Below are positions 40,901 to 55,900 of a DNA stretch of 64,000 bases, in pieces. This stretch comes from Melanocharis versteri. Its lineage: Eukaryota; Chordata; Aves; Passeriformes; Melanocharitidae. A program made the translations under genes and the position numbers. Numbering within the stretch: the first letter of the stretch is position 1; every line of letters starts with the position of its first letter. Location of the stretch: positions 765,251 through 829,250 of the forward strand of contig VZTG01005429.1 of NCBI GenBank assembly GCA_013397845.1. The letters run 5' to 3'. The notes under the pieces are model-generated. The model worked only from the letters and a program-made list of their open reading frames with translations, was not told the DNA's origin and searched no databases.

Positions 40901-43900
40901 GTGCTGCCTCCTGTGCCTAAATGCACTGTCTCGAAAGACAGTGGTATCTACCAAGCAGAATATTTCAGCCAGGTGCTCAAAGCATTCACCCACTGCTGCA
41001 CATTTCACTCTACACTATCTTGAGTCCTTATGAATCAACACTCACTTCAGGAGAACATTATACTTCACTTAGCAGCATGTTAGTAATCTCAGAGGACTAA
41101 AAGAGTAAACACTTGATAGAGCATATCTACTAGTACAAAACCAAAATGTCTTACTCTTCACTGAGGAATTCAAAGGCTTTAGATTTGTCACTGGGTAATT
41201 GAGATAAGGTGCTGCTTCTTTTCTTGACTGACGGCGTAATGTGCGAGGTTGGAGCATTATATTTAACATTGACAGGAGGTTCTGGTTTCTTTGCTGTATT
41301 GCTGGATGAACTGAAGAGCCTGCTAAAACTAGAAGAGAAAAAGACAACAGTCAAGATTTGTCAGATACATCCAAATTTGACTGTGCAAGCAAAACACAGC
41401 ATATGCCAGCCTGCTCAAGACAGTTAAAGTAATAAACTGGAGCCCAACATAACAGCAGCCACCACACACTCAGCAACACTCTCAAAGCACAAAACCTCAT
41501 GTCAGTAAGAAAAATTGTTAAAGGATTATTATCCCATTTATTTATCAATTTCAATGGGAACTTCATCTTGAATTAACATCTACAGGGAACCAACAAAATT
41601 AGGATGTGAACATCACACCTAGAAGACAGCTCTATGAAGGACAATAGTGCATGCAGAGAGCATTTTTAAAACCCCACTATTTTCTAGGCAACAACATAAA
41701 ACAGTTATTAGCAAATCACGACATCAAATGACAAATATCTTGTTGTGAAAAACACTGGTTTAGATTTAAAGAGCTTGAAGTCAGCAAGGAGAATGTAACA
41801 ATCAGTAAGCTGTACTTCACAGAGGGAAAGGAAGCTGAAATAAATGTAATCCACACATGCTCTTCAGGTTTCTACTTTTCATCATAAAAATGAATCCGGA
41901 AAAAATGTTCAGAACAAGAATCCTGGTGCATATTCAGCTAGAGAAAAAATTCCAGCACTTTGGCATTTAACTTCACAAAGTGCACAGCCACTCACTACGT
42001 GCTGCGGCTTACAATACATTCTGTCTTCCAGACCAGTCTTACCGAGTTGGCATGCTGGGCAAAAAGAGGAGAAGGGTTAAGACATCTTCATCTGCCAAAA
42101 AATAATTAGCTAACATACACAAATGTGCTGGCTAATTGGTTAGGGTCTTTATTGATTTCTGCCAGTGAGTCGTGTTTCTATACTCACAACTGCCAAATGC
42201 TTGATCTCTTCTTCTCTTGCATGGCTGGATTTTCTCTTGATGCTCTACAAGAAATGAATTCCAAGTTTACTGAGTAAAAAACAGCTAAAAAAGGAAAAGT
42301 AACAGAACAGTGTATCTCTTATTTTTTTAAAAAAGCATAACAGCTTGAAAATAACAAAGCCTGTTTTTTTCACACTGCTACTTCTTTACCGATCAGAGCA
42401 CAATATTGAAATTCCCACTAGAGGAACTGAAGTTACATAATAAACTTCATCCCTATTTCTTTGCATCCAAACAACTGACAACTTTTCAGACAGAAGAGAC
42501 AAGTCTGCATAACACTTAGTAATGAAAACAGCTCAAAGAAAGCAGCAAATCATTTTAAATCATTTTGCCCCCTATTTAATATTTTAACCATTGGTTTTTG
42601 TTTTAAAGTCTATTAACCTTCAACACATCAGTAAATAATTGATAAAGTGAGTGTTCCCATAGCCATAGATAAGAGATAGGAGAGGATTTCTCCAGCAGAA
42701 ATAGCAGACAATAGCTACAGAAAAACAAGCCATGGCTGTTGGGAATGTGCATTTTTCCTCCCAAAGGCTCACAGGCATGAGGACAATGGGAACAATCACA
42801 TGTCACTGCTATTCATGGCCAGCAGGCAGCACCACAGCCTCTGGTTCCTGTGGTCAGGGACAAGGGTGAGCTGGGCTGAGGTCTGAGGCAGAAGACCTGA
42901 GTTTTTAACCCATACCTTCGAAACGACTGAGTATTCAGGAAAAAAATGAGACCAAATCACCATCTTTATTGCTTCTATTTAACACACCTTGCACAGCTTT
43001 AACTGTTTTATCCTGAACAACACAAGTCTTTCCAAAGGAATTATGCTCAGTCTGAAGACTACATTATCCCTATTTTGACATCACAAGGTATGTGTACACA
43101 CAGAGCAATTTTTACTGCCTGCCAAATTAATGTTATTTACAATTACCAACTTTTGGAACTGCTCCAAAGTAAGCATCCCTTGAAAAAATGCGTGTATTTC
43201 ACATCATATGAAGTCACACATCTTCACTGAGGTCTCACCAAGAACCATTCTGACGAATTATATGCCCATAACTTAAAAACAGTGTTCCTCATGGGCATGA
43301 GGAAAACAAGCAGAAGGCAATGAGCCTGCTGACCAGATCACTCTGCAGCTAAAAATCCTACGGAGCTCTGTCAATGATTCCAAAAGAGCCTTTTCACCTT
43401 ATCATCTCCGTCCATCGGACAGCCTCCTGCAGCTCCATCAGCCTCTCCTTGTACTGGTTCCTCTCCATCAGCACTCGCGCCATCTCCACACGTGTGAAGC
43501 GTTTCCGCTGCGCCGTGGGGACATCGCTCTGGGCACACACGTACACAAACATGGCAGGGACAAAGAGCACCACAGGGCCCTGCAGAGCCACCCTCTGCCT
43601 CCCAAAAACTGCCAGGCTACGGCACAATTCCAGATTTCAAATCGTTTGGGGCTTTGGAAATCCGAGTTTTACCTTCCTCTCCTCCCATCCTTTGTATGCA
43701 ATATAATGTGAATGAAAACGGCTCTTCAAAACAAGAGTGTGATAATAGTGGCAGAGAGGAAAGAAAGCAAACTAATCACTGTCAATTTCAGTTTACTTGT
43801 GCTCTTTAGATCTTCTGTCTTTTCTATACAGGGAGGAACTTTACCACTACTTATTAAGCAGTAAATTTTAGTAGCACTCACTAAACACGTGGACGTCTAG

Positions 43901-46900
43901 TGTCCCATTGAATTACACACACAAAACCATGCACACATATACACCTACATCATCATCCTCTTTAGCCTTCTGTCTTGCTTCCTCAGCTTCTGCACGAGCT
44001 CTAAACACAAAATAAAAACCAGCTGCATTAAATACCACAGTAGGGTTTTTTCTTCTTTTCCCTTTCTACAACCATGGAATTAAACTTACTTTCTCAGCTC
44101 TTCTTCCAGTTCTTTATTCTTCTCTTCAAGCTTTTGTTTTGCTTGTTTTACAGCCTCTAATTCACCTTGTAGTACATCCTTCTCACAGGTCAATTCATCC
44201 ACCTTTGCTATTAAATCATTCTTCACTACATTCAGTGCATTTCTACACAAACATTGAAAACACATAGTTACAAGGATGATCATGGTCTCCCAGTTCAGCT
44301 TCAGCCTGGTTTTATTTTTGAGGACCCACACATTTCTTACACAGAGCTGCTGTAAAAAGATACAGCTTTCTTAGAGGCCAAACCATCTCCCTCCAAATCT
44401 CCAACATTCAAACACATTCACATTCTCTCTATTAGAAAAAAGTACTGATAAATCAGTTTGCTTAGAATAAATTCCTCAACAGTGCTCCTATGGATTTGTC
44501 TCTGCACTTAAAGCTATGTTTCTGCCAGGGAGTTGATCTCATCAGGACACAGTAATGCATTTCTTGGAGCCTTACAAGGATAAAAGCAGATTTTGCTTCT
44601 TAGGTCCTTAATTTCTAGAAGACAACCAACTCAGACAAATACACCCAGAAATTCAAAATACTCACACCCCTGCTACTCTTAGAACTGAAAGCACATTCGT
44701 AAAGTTTCAATTCTGTATCAGGATATTGGAGATATAATGAAATAACAGGAAGTCGGTATTTTTTACATAAACAGTCTCACTTACTTTGTCTCCAGCAGCT
44801 GAGTGTTTTCCAAAATAAGGTTTTCAACCTCACGCCCCATTCCTTTCCAAAGGAAACAAACACATGAAATTAGCAAATAAAATGGATGTTTTTACAAAAC
44901 TTATGCTTTGCCATTATCTAAAGTCAACTGAATTTTAAGTATGACAAACTTGTCAAAAGAACTGTGAGCTATCTGGAGTTTCAGATCCAACCTACCTTCT
45001 ACAATTAGCTTTCCCCTCCACCTTCTCCCAGTCTGACTTCAATTAAAGCCCAAAGACATCTCTGACTAAGCACAGGCCAGTGCTGCTACTCTGTATATTT
45101 AGAAGATGTTTCAGTACTAAGTCAAAAACCAAACACAGCATATGCTGCAGAAGTGTTACACCATAAAAAGTTAAGTTTAAAATGCTCAACTGTCTTTTAC
45201 ACCATGTTAGATACCAAAGCGTACCAGTTATAGACACAAGACATGCTGAACAAAACTCAGGTTGTGAAAGCCCTGCAGATTTCCCCAGAGCAAATGATAC
45301 CTTACCAAAGAAATTATGGTCTTTAAAGCCCATGCATTCCATGTACAGCAAAAACAAGAACAAGAAACATTTCATGTGAGGTGTAGTATGAGCGAAGAGC
45401 AATAAAAGATTTAGACTTAGGAAGTAAGAGCGAATTAAAACAAAGCCACCACCAAAAGTCTGAAGTGGGATGTGATGTGAATAGAAGCAGGATTTATACA
45501 GAAGACTGATGTTGAAGAATTTAAGTTTGTCACAACCATTTCCATTGGTTAAACCTCTTATAAAAATCAGTAACTCAACAAAAGTCTCTCATTTTCTGTG
45601 AAATAATTTAGAAGCACAGTCCTTGGAAGAAATGCTAAGCCATTCAGAAGTTTCCAATTAATATGCTATTATGGAAAAAAATGAACATAACCTTTCATGT
45701 AACTACTTCAGTGTTACTTAAATTTCTGGAAATTATTTTCTTGCCCTATTTTTTGCATACCTAATATAATTTTCAGAATTTTAAAAAATATTATTCTCAG
45801 GAGAGAATAATTATTTTGCATCTTGCACAGCAAACTAATAACCACACAGATAACAGCAGAAATTATGTTAATTCAAGATTAACATAATGAATGAAGAAGG
45901 TATCTTAATGGTGGAGGCCTTTTAAAATACTTTAGGAACACAATTTTCTAAGCAACTTTGGCAGTAGAAGACTTAAAAGATACTTGTATAACAAAGAAAA
46001 AAGGTATCTATAAATAGACATGCAAGTCAAAGTTCCCTCTTTTCACATTTCCCTCTCTGGTTTTGGATTAAAAGTAAATGACATTTACTGAAGTATCTTA
46101 GACCAGTCATGGTTAATTTATCAATATCTGGAGAAATCTCCTATACTACAGCCATCAAGAGATTTTATTAAAGTTGCTATTGCTTTTCAAGCATTTTCAG
46201 TATTCACAGATAAAAGTATGTAGGATCACATCTAACAGGTTTCAAGATCTTTTATAATACAAGAACAAAAACTATAAAGCCAGAGTGCAACGGCAAAAAA
46301 AAAAGGTACCAAGCAAGGAAAAAATGCAGAGAATGTATTTTATGAGAGCAGCAGCCAAGAATGCCTAACTGGAGAAGCAAAAGATTTCAAAGATTTTTTG
46401 AAAAAAGAAGCATACACACCAGAATATTCCCCTGGGTATGCAGCCCAAGAGAAAACAGATTAGAGAATCCCAATTAACTATTTTTACACAACTCCATACT
46501 GAAATTTAATGCTCACTTAGAACAGATCCAAATGCTTGAAACACACAGACTATCCTGGATGCAGGTGTGGCTTTTCAGGTTTTGGACTATGGTTGACCTC
46601 AAAGTGAAATGACAGTTCTAAAATATAATTTTCAGACCAACACATTCTGCATAACAAACGCGGGTATAACCATAGGCTCAGTTTGCACATACTGGTATTT
46701 CCAGAATATATTTACAGAAAATGGTAATAAACTCACTGACAAACCTTTAATAAGTTATACTAACAAGTATATTATTTTTTGCCCAGGGAAAAAAAAGCAT
46801 TAGAATCAGGACATCCTGACAACAGTTTGATTTCTTTAATCAGTTTTTTATCACAGGTTTTTTTTATCACCTGTTGTCCCTGTGAGTTGCTCCATGTTAA

Positions 46901-49900
46901 TACTTCTCCAGTATCTGTATTTTTGCATGCAGAATGTGTCTGTTGTCCCTGTGACAATGGAGAGACATCCAGGAGTTTTGGATGAAGTATGTTGCAGTAA
47001 AGATGTAGACAGCCTCACTGCACAGTGACAACAAAGGAAAACCATCTCAGACTGCAGACAGGCCCATTACTCCCAGATAGTAATACCTGCAGAAATGTCA
47101 CCTGTTTGATGTAAAATAAGTTTCTAGAGGAACACTGAACAACCAGGAATCCAGATTGCACACTGGAGTTTTAACAGTCCCAGCAATCTGTATTTTTGCA
47201 GGGTCAGAGGACAGAAGCAAACAAGCTGCAGATTGTCTGTACACAATCCATTTCTAAAGCACCTGAGAGTGGCATCTGCATTTTATACATTTCATCGTAC
47301 CAGCTTTCATTATTTCAAAATGAGGCCTGAACAATTATACAGCAAAAAATATCTTGCTATATTGTTTATAGAAAGATTATTTTTCTGATGACCTTTTTGA
47401 TCTTGGTCAACTCAAACTCAAAACTCATGTTTTTTTCAGTCAGCATAAAAATAACAGAAAGCTGCTTAGGGGAAGGAGAAATGTGGGTTTCCCCTCCCCT
47501 ATCAATTAACAGTTTGATTCTCAAATTACCACCATTTCATTTGCTGCAATTCTCTTTCAAGGTAAAATCCCTAAAGAGGTGATGAAGCCAGGCCAATACA
47601 GATAAGGCACGACCTGAATAAAACTACCTAAAACTAGTTCAAGACAAAAATCTTCCTTGAGATAAAAATCCTTATGTAAGAGAACATACAGGGAGAAATG
47701 GAGAATAGTGTAGGAAGTGCCCCAAAAGATTAAGGCTGACATAGTTTTACAGAGAGAAAGAACAAACACTTTCTTCTGGTTTTGCATTCCAATGACTACC
47801 TTAGGATGCTACTCAAACAATTTTAATGCAAATGCAGCCTAACAATAAATCAAGAATACTTAATAAAACAAGAATAATTAAGCACTTCCTAAAAAGGAAA
47901 ATTGCTGTATACAGCATCTTTAAACAACCTTTCTTACCCAGTAAATCTGCACCTTCATCCACATCTCCAATGAGGCCAGAACCAGCAGATGACAGCTCTT
48001 CAAAGAGTGACTCTGTGTTACGGTCAAATGCTTTGTTCTCAATGCCTTTGGTGGGAGTGCTGGGCAGAGAATTAAAAACAAGGCATGAAAAAGCAGGGAG
48101 ACAACATTCCCACAATGAAGAAAAGCTTTCTCTGTATTTTACCAGTAGTTCATTTGTCCCCTCAAACAAACCCCACAAGCTTTCAGTTGGCTTACAAGTT
48201 CTAGATTCTATTTTCAAATACTGCTTTGCCATCAAGATCCCAAAATTGAAGCCGTTGCTGATATTGAGCTGGACAGGATTTTATTAAATTAAAGCATATC
48301 AAGTTTTGGCCTATAGAAATTCAGTTGTGTCAGGACTTAGCCCAAATGCCTGAAGAACAGAAAGCTCAGCTAAACTGGAAGCCATTTAATATAACAAGAA
48401 TGCAAGAGAACTAAATAGAAGGAGGTCAAAATATTCCTCTGGTCAGAGAAGGGGCTCCTTTCACACAAACCTCTTACACCCTTAACATTCACCATATAGG
48501 GTGATTTTATCCTTGTCATCACAAGAATGAAACAAAGACAGGAAAAAGGAAAATTCCTGTACACAGCATCTTTAAATAACCTTCTAAAATTTGTTTTCTT
48601 CCTCAAATCACAACACACAATTTACCTGGAACCCTTATATCCACTCAGATCTTTATCCATATCCAACTCTGGAGTTGACTCAATGATTGCCTGAACTTCA
48701 GATTTTTCTTCATTTTCATTTCCCCCTGGGGCAAAGCAAGTGGTACACACCCATAAACAAAATCATCATGGCATATTAACTACATGTAGTAGTTCTTAAT
48801 CAATCACCAACCTAGGATACTTAGAATACTTTTGTTCAAAGACTTATGAGGGTAATTAATGAAAAGACTCAGAGATTTTTATATTCCAGTGCAGACACTG
48901 GAATTTCTAGGTCTCTCCTGAATTTAACACAAGTTATACAACAGCAATTATTTCCTACTATTTCTGCAATTGAAACCAAGATGTCCAACACTTCATGATT
49001 CTTTGTGCCTTTTCTACTGTCAAAGAAATGTCATAAATAATTCTGATTCTGAAGAAAAAAGGACTAAAGTCACCAATAAACAACAGACTCTGACCTATAT
49101 TCTGTACTCCTTAAAATATTGAGTAAAAAAACCCATCCTCATTTGTGGCACAATAAGAGATAATTAATAAGTGATCAAATATGAGTTCCATAGTAACCCT
49201 ATATTAAGAAGTTAAAGCAGCTCACCAGTGCAGACATTTCTCGTCTCTTGAGCTACCTGTACTTCAATATTCCTGCTTACATCCAGCTTCTCATTCGACA
49301 TCTCTGTGTCCTTTGCAAGCCCTTCAACATTTTCCTTTTGAGGAGTTTCAGCAGGCAGCACAGGAACATCTGAAGCAGCTGTGGATGCTGGAGTAGTGCA
49401 TTTGGAGCCTGCTTGGCTAACATCAGAGAGCTCATCCTGGAATTGCACCATCACCAGTAAAAAATGAACACAAAGTGTAATTAGAAGAATTGGGCATATA
49501 AACTAAGGAACAGACACCAAAATCACTGTATTTTACTGAAAATTACACAAATACAAAGAAAGATGGATAAAAAGAATATTTTAAGCCAGTACAGTCATCT
49601 TTAGCCTATGGCTGTTTCACTCTTGTTAAGGCGGTTATAGCTATATAAAAGTGCCTTTATTTTTAATAGTAATGTTTGATCTCAGCTGATCATTTTAGTC
49701 ACAACTTCAGGGTGCTTTTCTGTGAAGTCTTCCAGAAAATAAGCAGCATCCTCATTCTAAGAGTCCTTCTAGCTGCACAGTGAACTGCTTAATCTTCCCA
49801 AATCTGTTATAAAATTAATGGTTCAGAATATACATGGTACCTTAAAAAGCACACACTGAAGCACTGATGCAAACATGGATTTAACTGATATAAAAGTGTA

Positions 49901-52900
49901 GTAATTCATAGAATCATAATCACAGAATGATTTGGTTTGGGAGGGACCTTAAAGATCATTTTGTTCCAACCCCCTGCTGTAGGCAGGGACACTTTCCACT
50001 AGACTAGGCTGCTCCAAGCCCTGTCCAACCTGGCCTTGAACATTTCCATATTTGCAAGCACTTCTCTCAGGTTTTATGTGCTTTCCAGTCTGAACTGTGA
50101 GAGCTGGCTGGCACTGGGAATGAGACATGGAACTGCAGCCACTACTGGTCCAAGCAGATTTCAGATCAACCATGGAACATCAGTAAACAGCTCCTCCTCA
50201 GAAGCTGATTCCTGGCAACAATTTACAGCGGCACTGTGTCAAGACCCACAAGCATGGCATTAATTATGGAATTAATCCAGCTGCTGGACTCCAGACTGGG
50301 ACCATTACTCAAAGCTGCATCAGGCACTGGGTGGGAAGGCAGAGTGGCCTGTGTGTGACACAGCCAGAGGCCACTACCTGAATATGCCAACAGCCCTTTT
50401 TCCGCCCTTCTCTCAACTCCATCATTCACATCTTACCTCCCAACCATGCCCAGACCCACAGCAGATGTCTGATCTATGACTTAACCAGCACATGACAGCC
50501 AACAACAGCTCACTGCAGAGAGGAAAACAAGTCTGCCTGTGCAGGCCAACAGTTCCTAGCACACACCATTAGAGAAATCTTGTTGGGGAAAATGAAACCT
50601 GAGGCTGCTATGTGCAAAATGAAGGCAGGATGGTAACTTTTGATAAAAAGTTCCTGTAGCGTTTGTTTGGGAATCAGAGGTGAAAACAAAGCTCCTGGAC
50701 AAGTCTGTGACTTGACTTTTTAAAGAGAACGTGACTGTTATCTCAGGAAACCTTAAACTTGTCAAGAACAAAACAGGTTTAGATTTTGCAAAGCACAAAT
50801 TCACTGTATTGCCAGCACGCCTTTTTGAGAAGGAAATGAAACTGAATTTTAAGGTCATTTAAAAAAAAACACAGAAGAGACCTGCACGTAGATATACACT
50901 CCCTCACTTGTACTTAGCATAAGATTACTATGAATTGTAACTTACAGATTTCTCCTTTTAGAACTTACTAAAGCAAAATTTTTATTTGTGTGGGGACAGG
51001 GAGCAGAACGCACATTTATGTATATCAGCATAACTCTAAAGCTTGCATCCTAGAGTAACATCTCCACATCGAATTTGCAAGCTCTAGAAACAAAAATACA
51101 GCACTAATTGCCTATCAATTACTGATGGTTCTCATTGTTTTATAGTAAATTGCAGAATAACCAATTATTAACATTTGATTTTCTGTCAAAAGCATTCAAA
51201 AATACAGACACCTCCAAAGGAATAAAAGAAAAGAAAAAACCACTCTACAATTTACCCAATTGCCTTTTGAATGGGTGAAGTTGAGGCAGTGGCTAATGTT
51301 TCATACTCGAACGAGCAGATACAGAAGGGAGGAAGTGGTGCCCCTTACCAAGGGCATCCAGAGCTCACACAAATGAGGAATAAAACCTCAGTAGAGCTGT
51401 TGGCTCTGTTCAAACATTTCTACATCTTTGTATTCCAAGAGCATCCACTAACTGATGCAGAACGAACTGATCACTGACTTTCACACACAAAGCTCAAGGA
51501 AAATAGCTTGATAGCACAAGAAAAAACAGGGAATAGAATGGTCCTTTCCCTAAGAGAATTTCAAATCACCCCATCTATTTTATATTTCTGACTTTATTAT
51601 CTACAGTATTTTTTTAGCTTACTCTCGGAAACCACACAGATTAAACTATTATGAATGTTTGTTCTAGAACTAAAGAAAATTAAAAGCAATTTCATTAAGT
51701 GACACTGAATTAACTGGAATATCTCAAAGCCTAAACATTTGAAAGCCAGTGCTGTGTTGACTTAGCAAAATTGACTTTTTTGGTCATGGTGCCAAAAGAC
51801 TTTTCCTGAAAAAAAAGAAAAAATAGTTTAAAAATTCAATAATTAAATCTGAAGGAGTAACTCAACTGCAATGCTGCGCAGGAATGAGTAGAAAAGAATG
51901 ACTGGTACATAATTGTGTGTCATCTTACAATAATATCCAGCAATGTCACTATTGCACAAGCTACAGAATACCCAGATTTTTTCATCTCTGCCACCTCCTC
52001 TTTGTGACACTTTTGGAGGAAACACTGACCATTAATGAAAGGCTCAGGCATGAATGGAAAATAGATGTAGAAAGCAGCAGAATCAGTGCCTTGTACTGGA
52101 TGTTAAAAGTATTCAGAAGAAAAGCATTAGAGAAAAAAGTTTGAAATGCTGGTTTTGACTTCAATATATCATGTTATTCAACAGGTTCACTTCAGAAGTA
52201 CTTTACACTCACAGGTACAAAGTAAAGATGTTGCTTTGGACTCAAGGAACTTATTCTGAATAAATAGATTTGAATAACTACAGTTCGTGCCATTTTGTGA
52301 ATTCTCATTTTAGCAGTGCATTATTTTTAGTAGAATTATACCAAAAAGTTTATTTTGACAATATGCATTAGCCAGTTTTCTGAGGGGAAAGGATGGAATC
52401 AGAAGCTTCCCTTTCCACCTCATCTCCACCTACTTTTACTCATAACTTGTATTTAATGTACATAAGTTATATTTCAGTCAGCTTTCCTAAAATCTGCCAA
52501 TTTACTGATGTTAACAGCATAAGACAAAGCGAATTGGACAAATTCAGGATCCAACCTCCTGCCTTGCACCATTTTTAAGTGACAAATTTTTAGAAGCAAA
52601 CTCACATTGTCACTTTGATATCCCTAGAATTAACCACTACTTACCCTTCCCATTATCTCCTTATGACCTCCATGATAAATAAATGGATTCCTATTACCTC
52701 CAAATAGTTTTTTTAGTTCTGATCAGATAATAGTCCCTTGCTAGGCAGATATTAAGTTCACTTAAGAGGAAACTCCTCTCAGCTGTATGCCTTTTCAGAA
52801 ATAACAGTATATCCATAGTCTTCCAAAAAAACCTCATCAAGAAATACATATTGGGATGATTTACACATTCTGGAGTTCTTCACCCTGCAGATCCTCCTCC

Positions 52901-55900
52901 TGCTGCGCTGTGAGTGCACCCTAGACTGCCAGACTCATCCCACTCCAACACCACTCCCCCATCCCTCCACTCCTGCATATCGTTCTATTCCACCCTCTCA
53001 CTGCTGGAACACAGAACAATTGCAGGAATTACAGCCAAGCTACAAGGAAGGGAAATCATGATCACAGACTAATTTAGGAAAGTTAGGTCATTCTCAGCTC
53101 TGTGGTCTACCTGCACCACACAGCTGGTAGTAGGCAGAGGCTGCTTGAAGAGCACTGCCTGTGTAGTAACCAAAGCTTTCCTTCTAAAGCATTAATAGAG
53201 CTAATCAGACTGTTCCCACTACCTAGTGACATATCTAGTGTGTAAAAACAAGTTGGGACCTTTGGAAAGGGTCTTTAGTCAGAAAGAAAAGACCCACTGC
53301 TGAGAATAACAGGAGAACTAACCTGTATTACCACTCAGCTGGAAAATGCCCCCAAAACTTTGTTTCTTGCACTAAGAAAGTTTCCTCAAAGCTCACTGGA
53401 GTAAGCAACACACTTGGCTTATACAGAGATGTTTTAGGGGTTTCCCTCCTCTCTTTCAATTTGGTTTTGTTTTTTTTTTCATCCTCCCAAAGATCTACCA
53501 TCTGTTATGGGAGTTTTTCCTGCCACACAAGGCAGGCTGTGCTCACCTTGAGGCTGGTGTGGGACCGTGGCTGGCTCAGCTCGTGGAATTTCCAGTGCTC
53601 TGCCGTGGGCGTTTCCGTTGCCTCCCTCTGAGCCTCGGGCGTGAGGAGAGCATCTCCTGCAGGCAATGGGAAGATGCCCAGGGATATCGGACGCTCCTTC
53701 CTGTTGGAAAGACAGGCAGGGTTCATCAGCCATCTCAGATGTCACACGGTTTGTTTTCCTGCAGGCCTCTGAAATCAGCAGGGAAGTGGTGAAATTCTGG
53801 GTTCAAACATCCAGACACTGCTCCATGAAACGCACAGTGCAGCACGTGCCACACTGTGCCACCGCACCCAATAATTCCTCATTTCACATGATTGCCAGCA
53901 GTCAATTCCACGGCTTTAAATAGCACTTATTGATTTGCACTGCAGCTAATCTGTAGCAAACAAAAGTTTTACAGAAATGAAACACCAACAGAAGTGTAAG
54001 ACAAAAGTGTTTCCTTACTTCATATTGAAAATAGTTTTCAGCAGCCACTATTAAAAACACCATTTTGCACCTTTTTCTCCAAGATATAACCACATAACTT
54101 CTACAACAGCAAACAGCTAAATCATCAACTGAGGCATTTGCAAAATTGTAAACAGTAAGCCTCAAGCAACTCTTCTCAATTCATTGGGTATTTTATTCCT
54201 GAAGATCACAGAAATTACAAGGATTTGTGTAAGAGAAAAGAACTGGGTCAGGGAATTACCAATGTTACAACTGGCTCAGCCAAAAATTGTGATGTTTTAC
54301 CCAAGATCAGTTCAACACTCTACTTCACCCTAAAGCTGCACAAAAGCTTGTGCCAGCAAAGCAAATCACTTCATCCCAACTTTTCACTTCTTCACTCTTT
54401 TCACTTCCCTATGGCAACTTGGAAATTCCAATGGTTTATGTATTAACCCTCAAAAGAAACAAAAAATCCCCAGGTCAGTAGTGTGCTCAGTGAACAAAAG
54501 GATTCATTCTTCCTGCTAGCAAGAGACAAAACCATTGTGTGCAATGCCATTCATAGGATGCTGTGGCCAGCCCTGAAAAGGAAAAATATCAGCCAGGCCT
54601 AGAACTGAGATAAGCAAAGTGTTTGTTGAGGCAGAACAATGTAATGCAGAAAAAAATGACTGTAATCAACTAGCACAGCTTTAAGGATAGTAGAGGCAGA
54701 AGATAAAAGTGTGCACAAGTGATGGCACAGTTTTCACATTTTAGCATTATAAAAAGTCAAGTCACAACCCCATGGGCTTTCTTTCACAAGGCCCTTCACA
54801 AATTAAACATAACCTAGGCAGAATTAGTATCTGTATATAAAATACATGCAAATATATGGCAGGGAGTGCTGAAAACCAAAAGCTAAGTATTTTTGGACAT
54901 ATTTTTGATTTTGTTTATTTACCTTGAAGAAAATTTAGTGAAGAAGGGATTTTATTTTATTCACCAATTCATCAGTAAACTCCCTTTGGTAAATTTTATA
55001 TTATCAAAATCACAATGTTTAAACAGCAAACAATTCTAATTGGCATGAACCTTTCCAGTCCAGGTGTACAAAGATGCTCCTTGTCACAAAAACCTTTGCA
55101 CCTAATTCTCACATTAGAAGTATCTTGGCCTTTCAGAAATATTATTCCAAATTAAGTCATTAATTGTGAAGTAGTTTAGCACAACAAAGCAGGCAGCAAA
55201 GTGAGTAAAGCAAAATCAGTCTGGGTTACAAAATTCAACACCAGATAATGTTCCAGCATCTGCAACTGCTGGAATGAGAAACCCCCCAGTGGATTCCAAG
55301 GATTCCCACTATTGTAACAGGTCCTGCTTTGCTTTAGATTTCCCACAACTCTCAGACATGCAGGGAACAAAAGACATGCTACAGAAGCTGAGATTATGTC
55401 AAAAGAGGGGCTGAGACCATGTCATTGGATAAGAAGTGCAGGAACAAAAAGGAGGAAGAAAAGCTGCCCTTCAGTGGCTGATGGAGCTGCACGGTGAGGG
55501 GCCTGGCCTGAGGCAGAGGCTCCAGCACATTTCCTTATTGCAGGACATGCCACAAAGCTGATCTGCTTTGCAATCCTCAAAAGGGAGAATATTAAATGGC
55601 TACCAAAACAGTTCACACCTGGCATCGGGTTTTTTTCCATATTAGTTTGAAAGGAATTTCATAATAAACATATTTTGATGTGTTAGAACAGAGGTCAGGT
55701 GCATCGCAAGGCTGTACAGTAAATGAAGTTTGCAAAAGAGGCTAATTTTAGAAATGAAGCTCATTATGTGAGTGTCTGCATTAAAAGAAATGATCCAATT
55801 AGACTGAAGCAATTTCAATTTATTTCACTGCTTGTTGAGCAGAAAGCAAAGAACCTCTTCTGCTTCCCCAGTGCCCAAAAAATACCTGAAAATGCCACAG

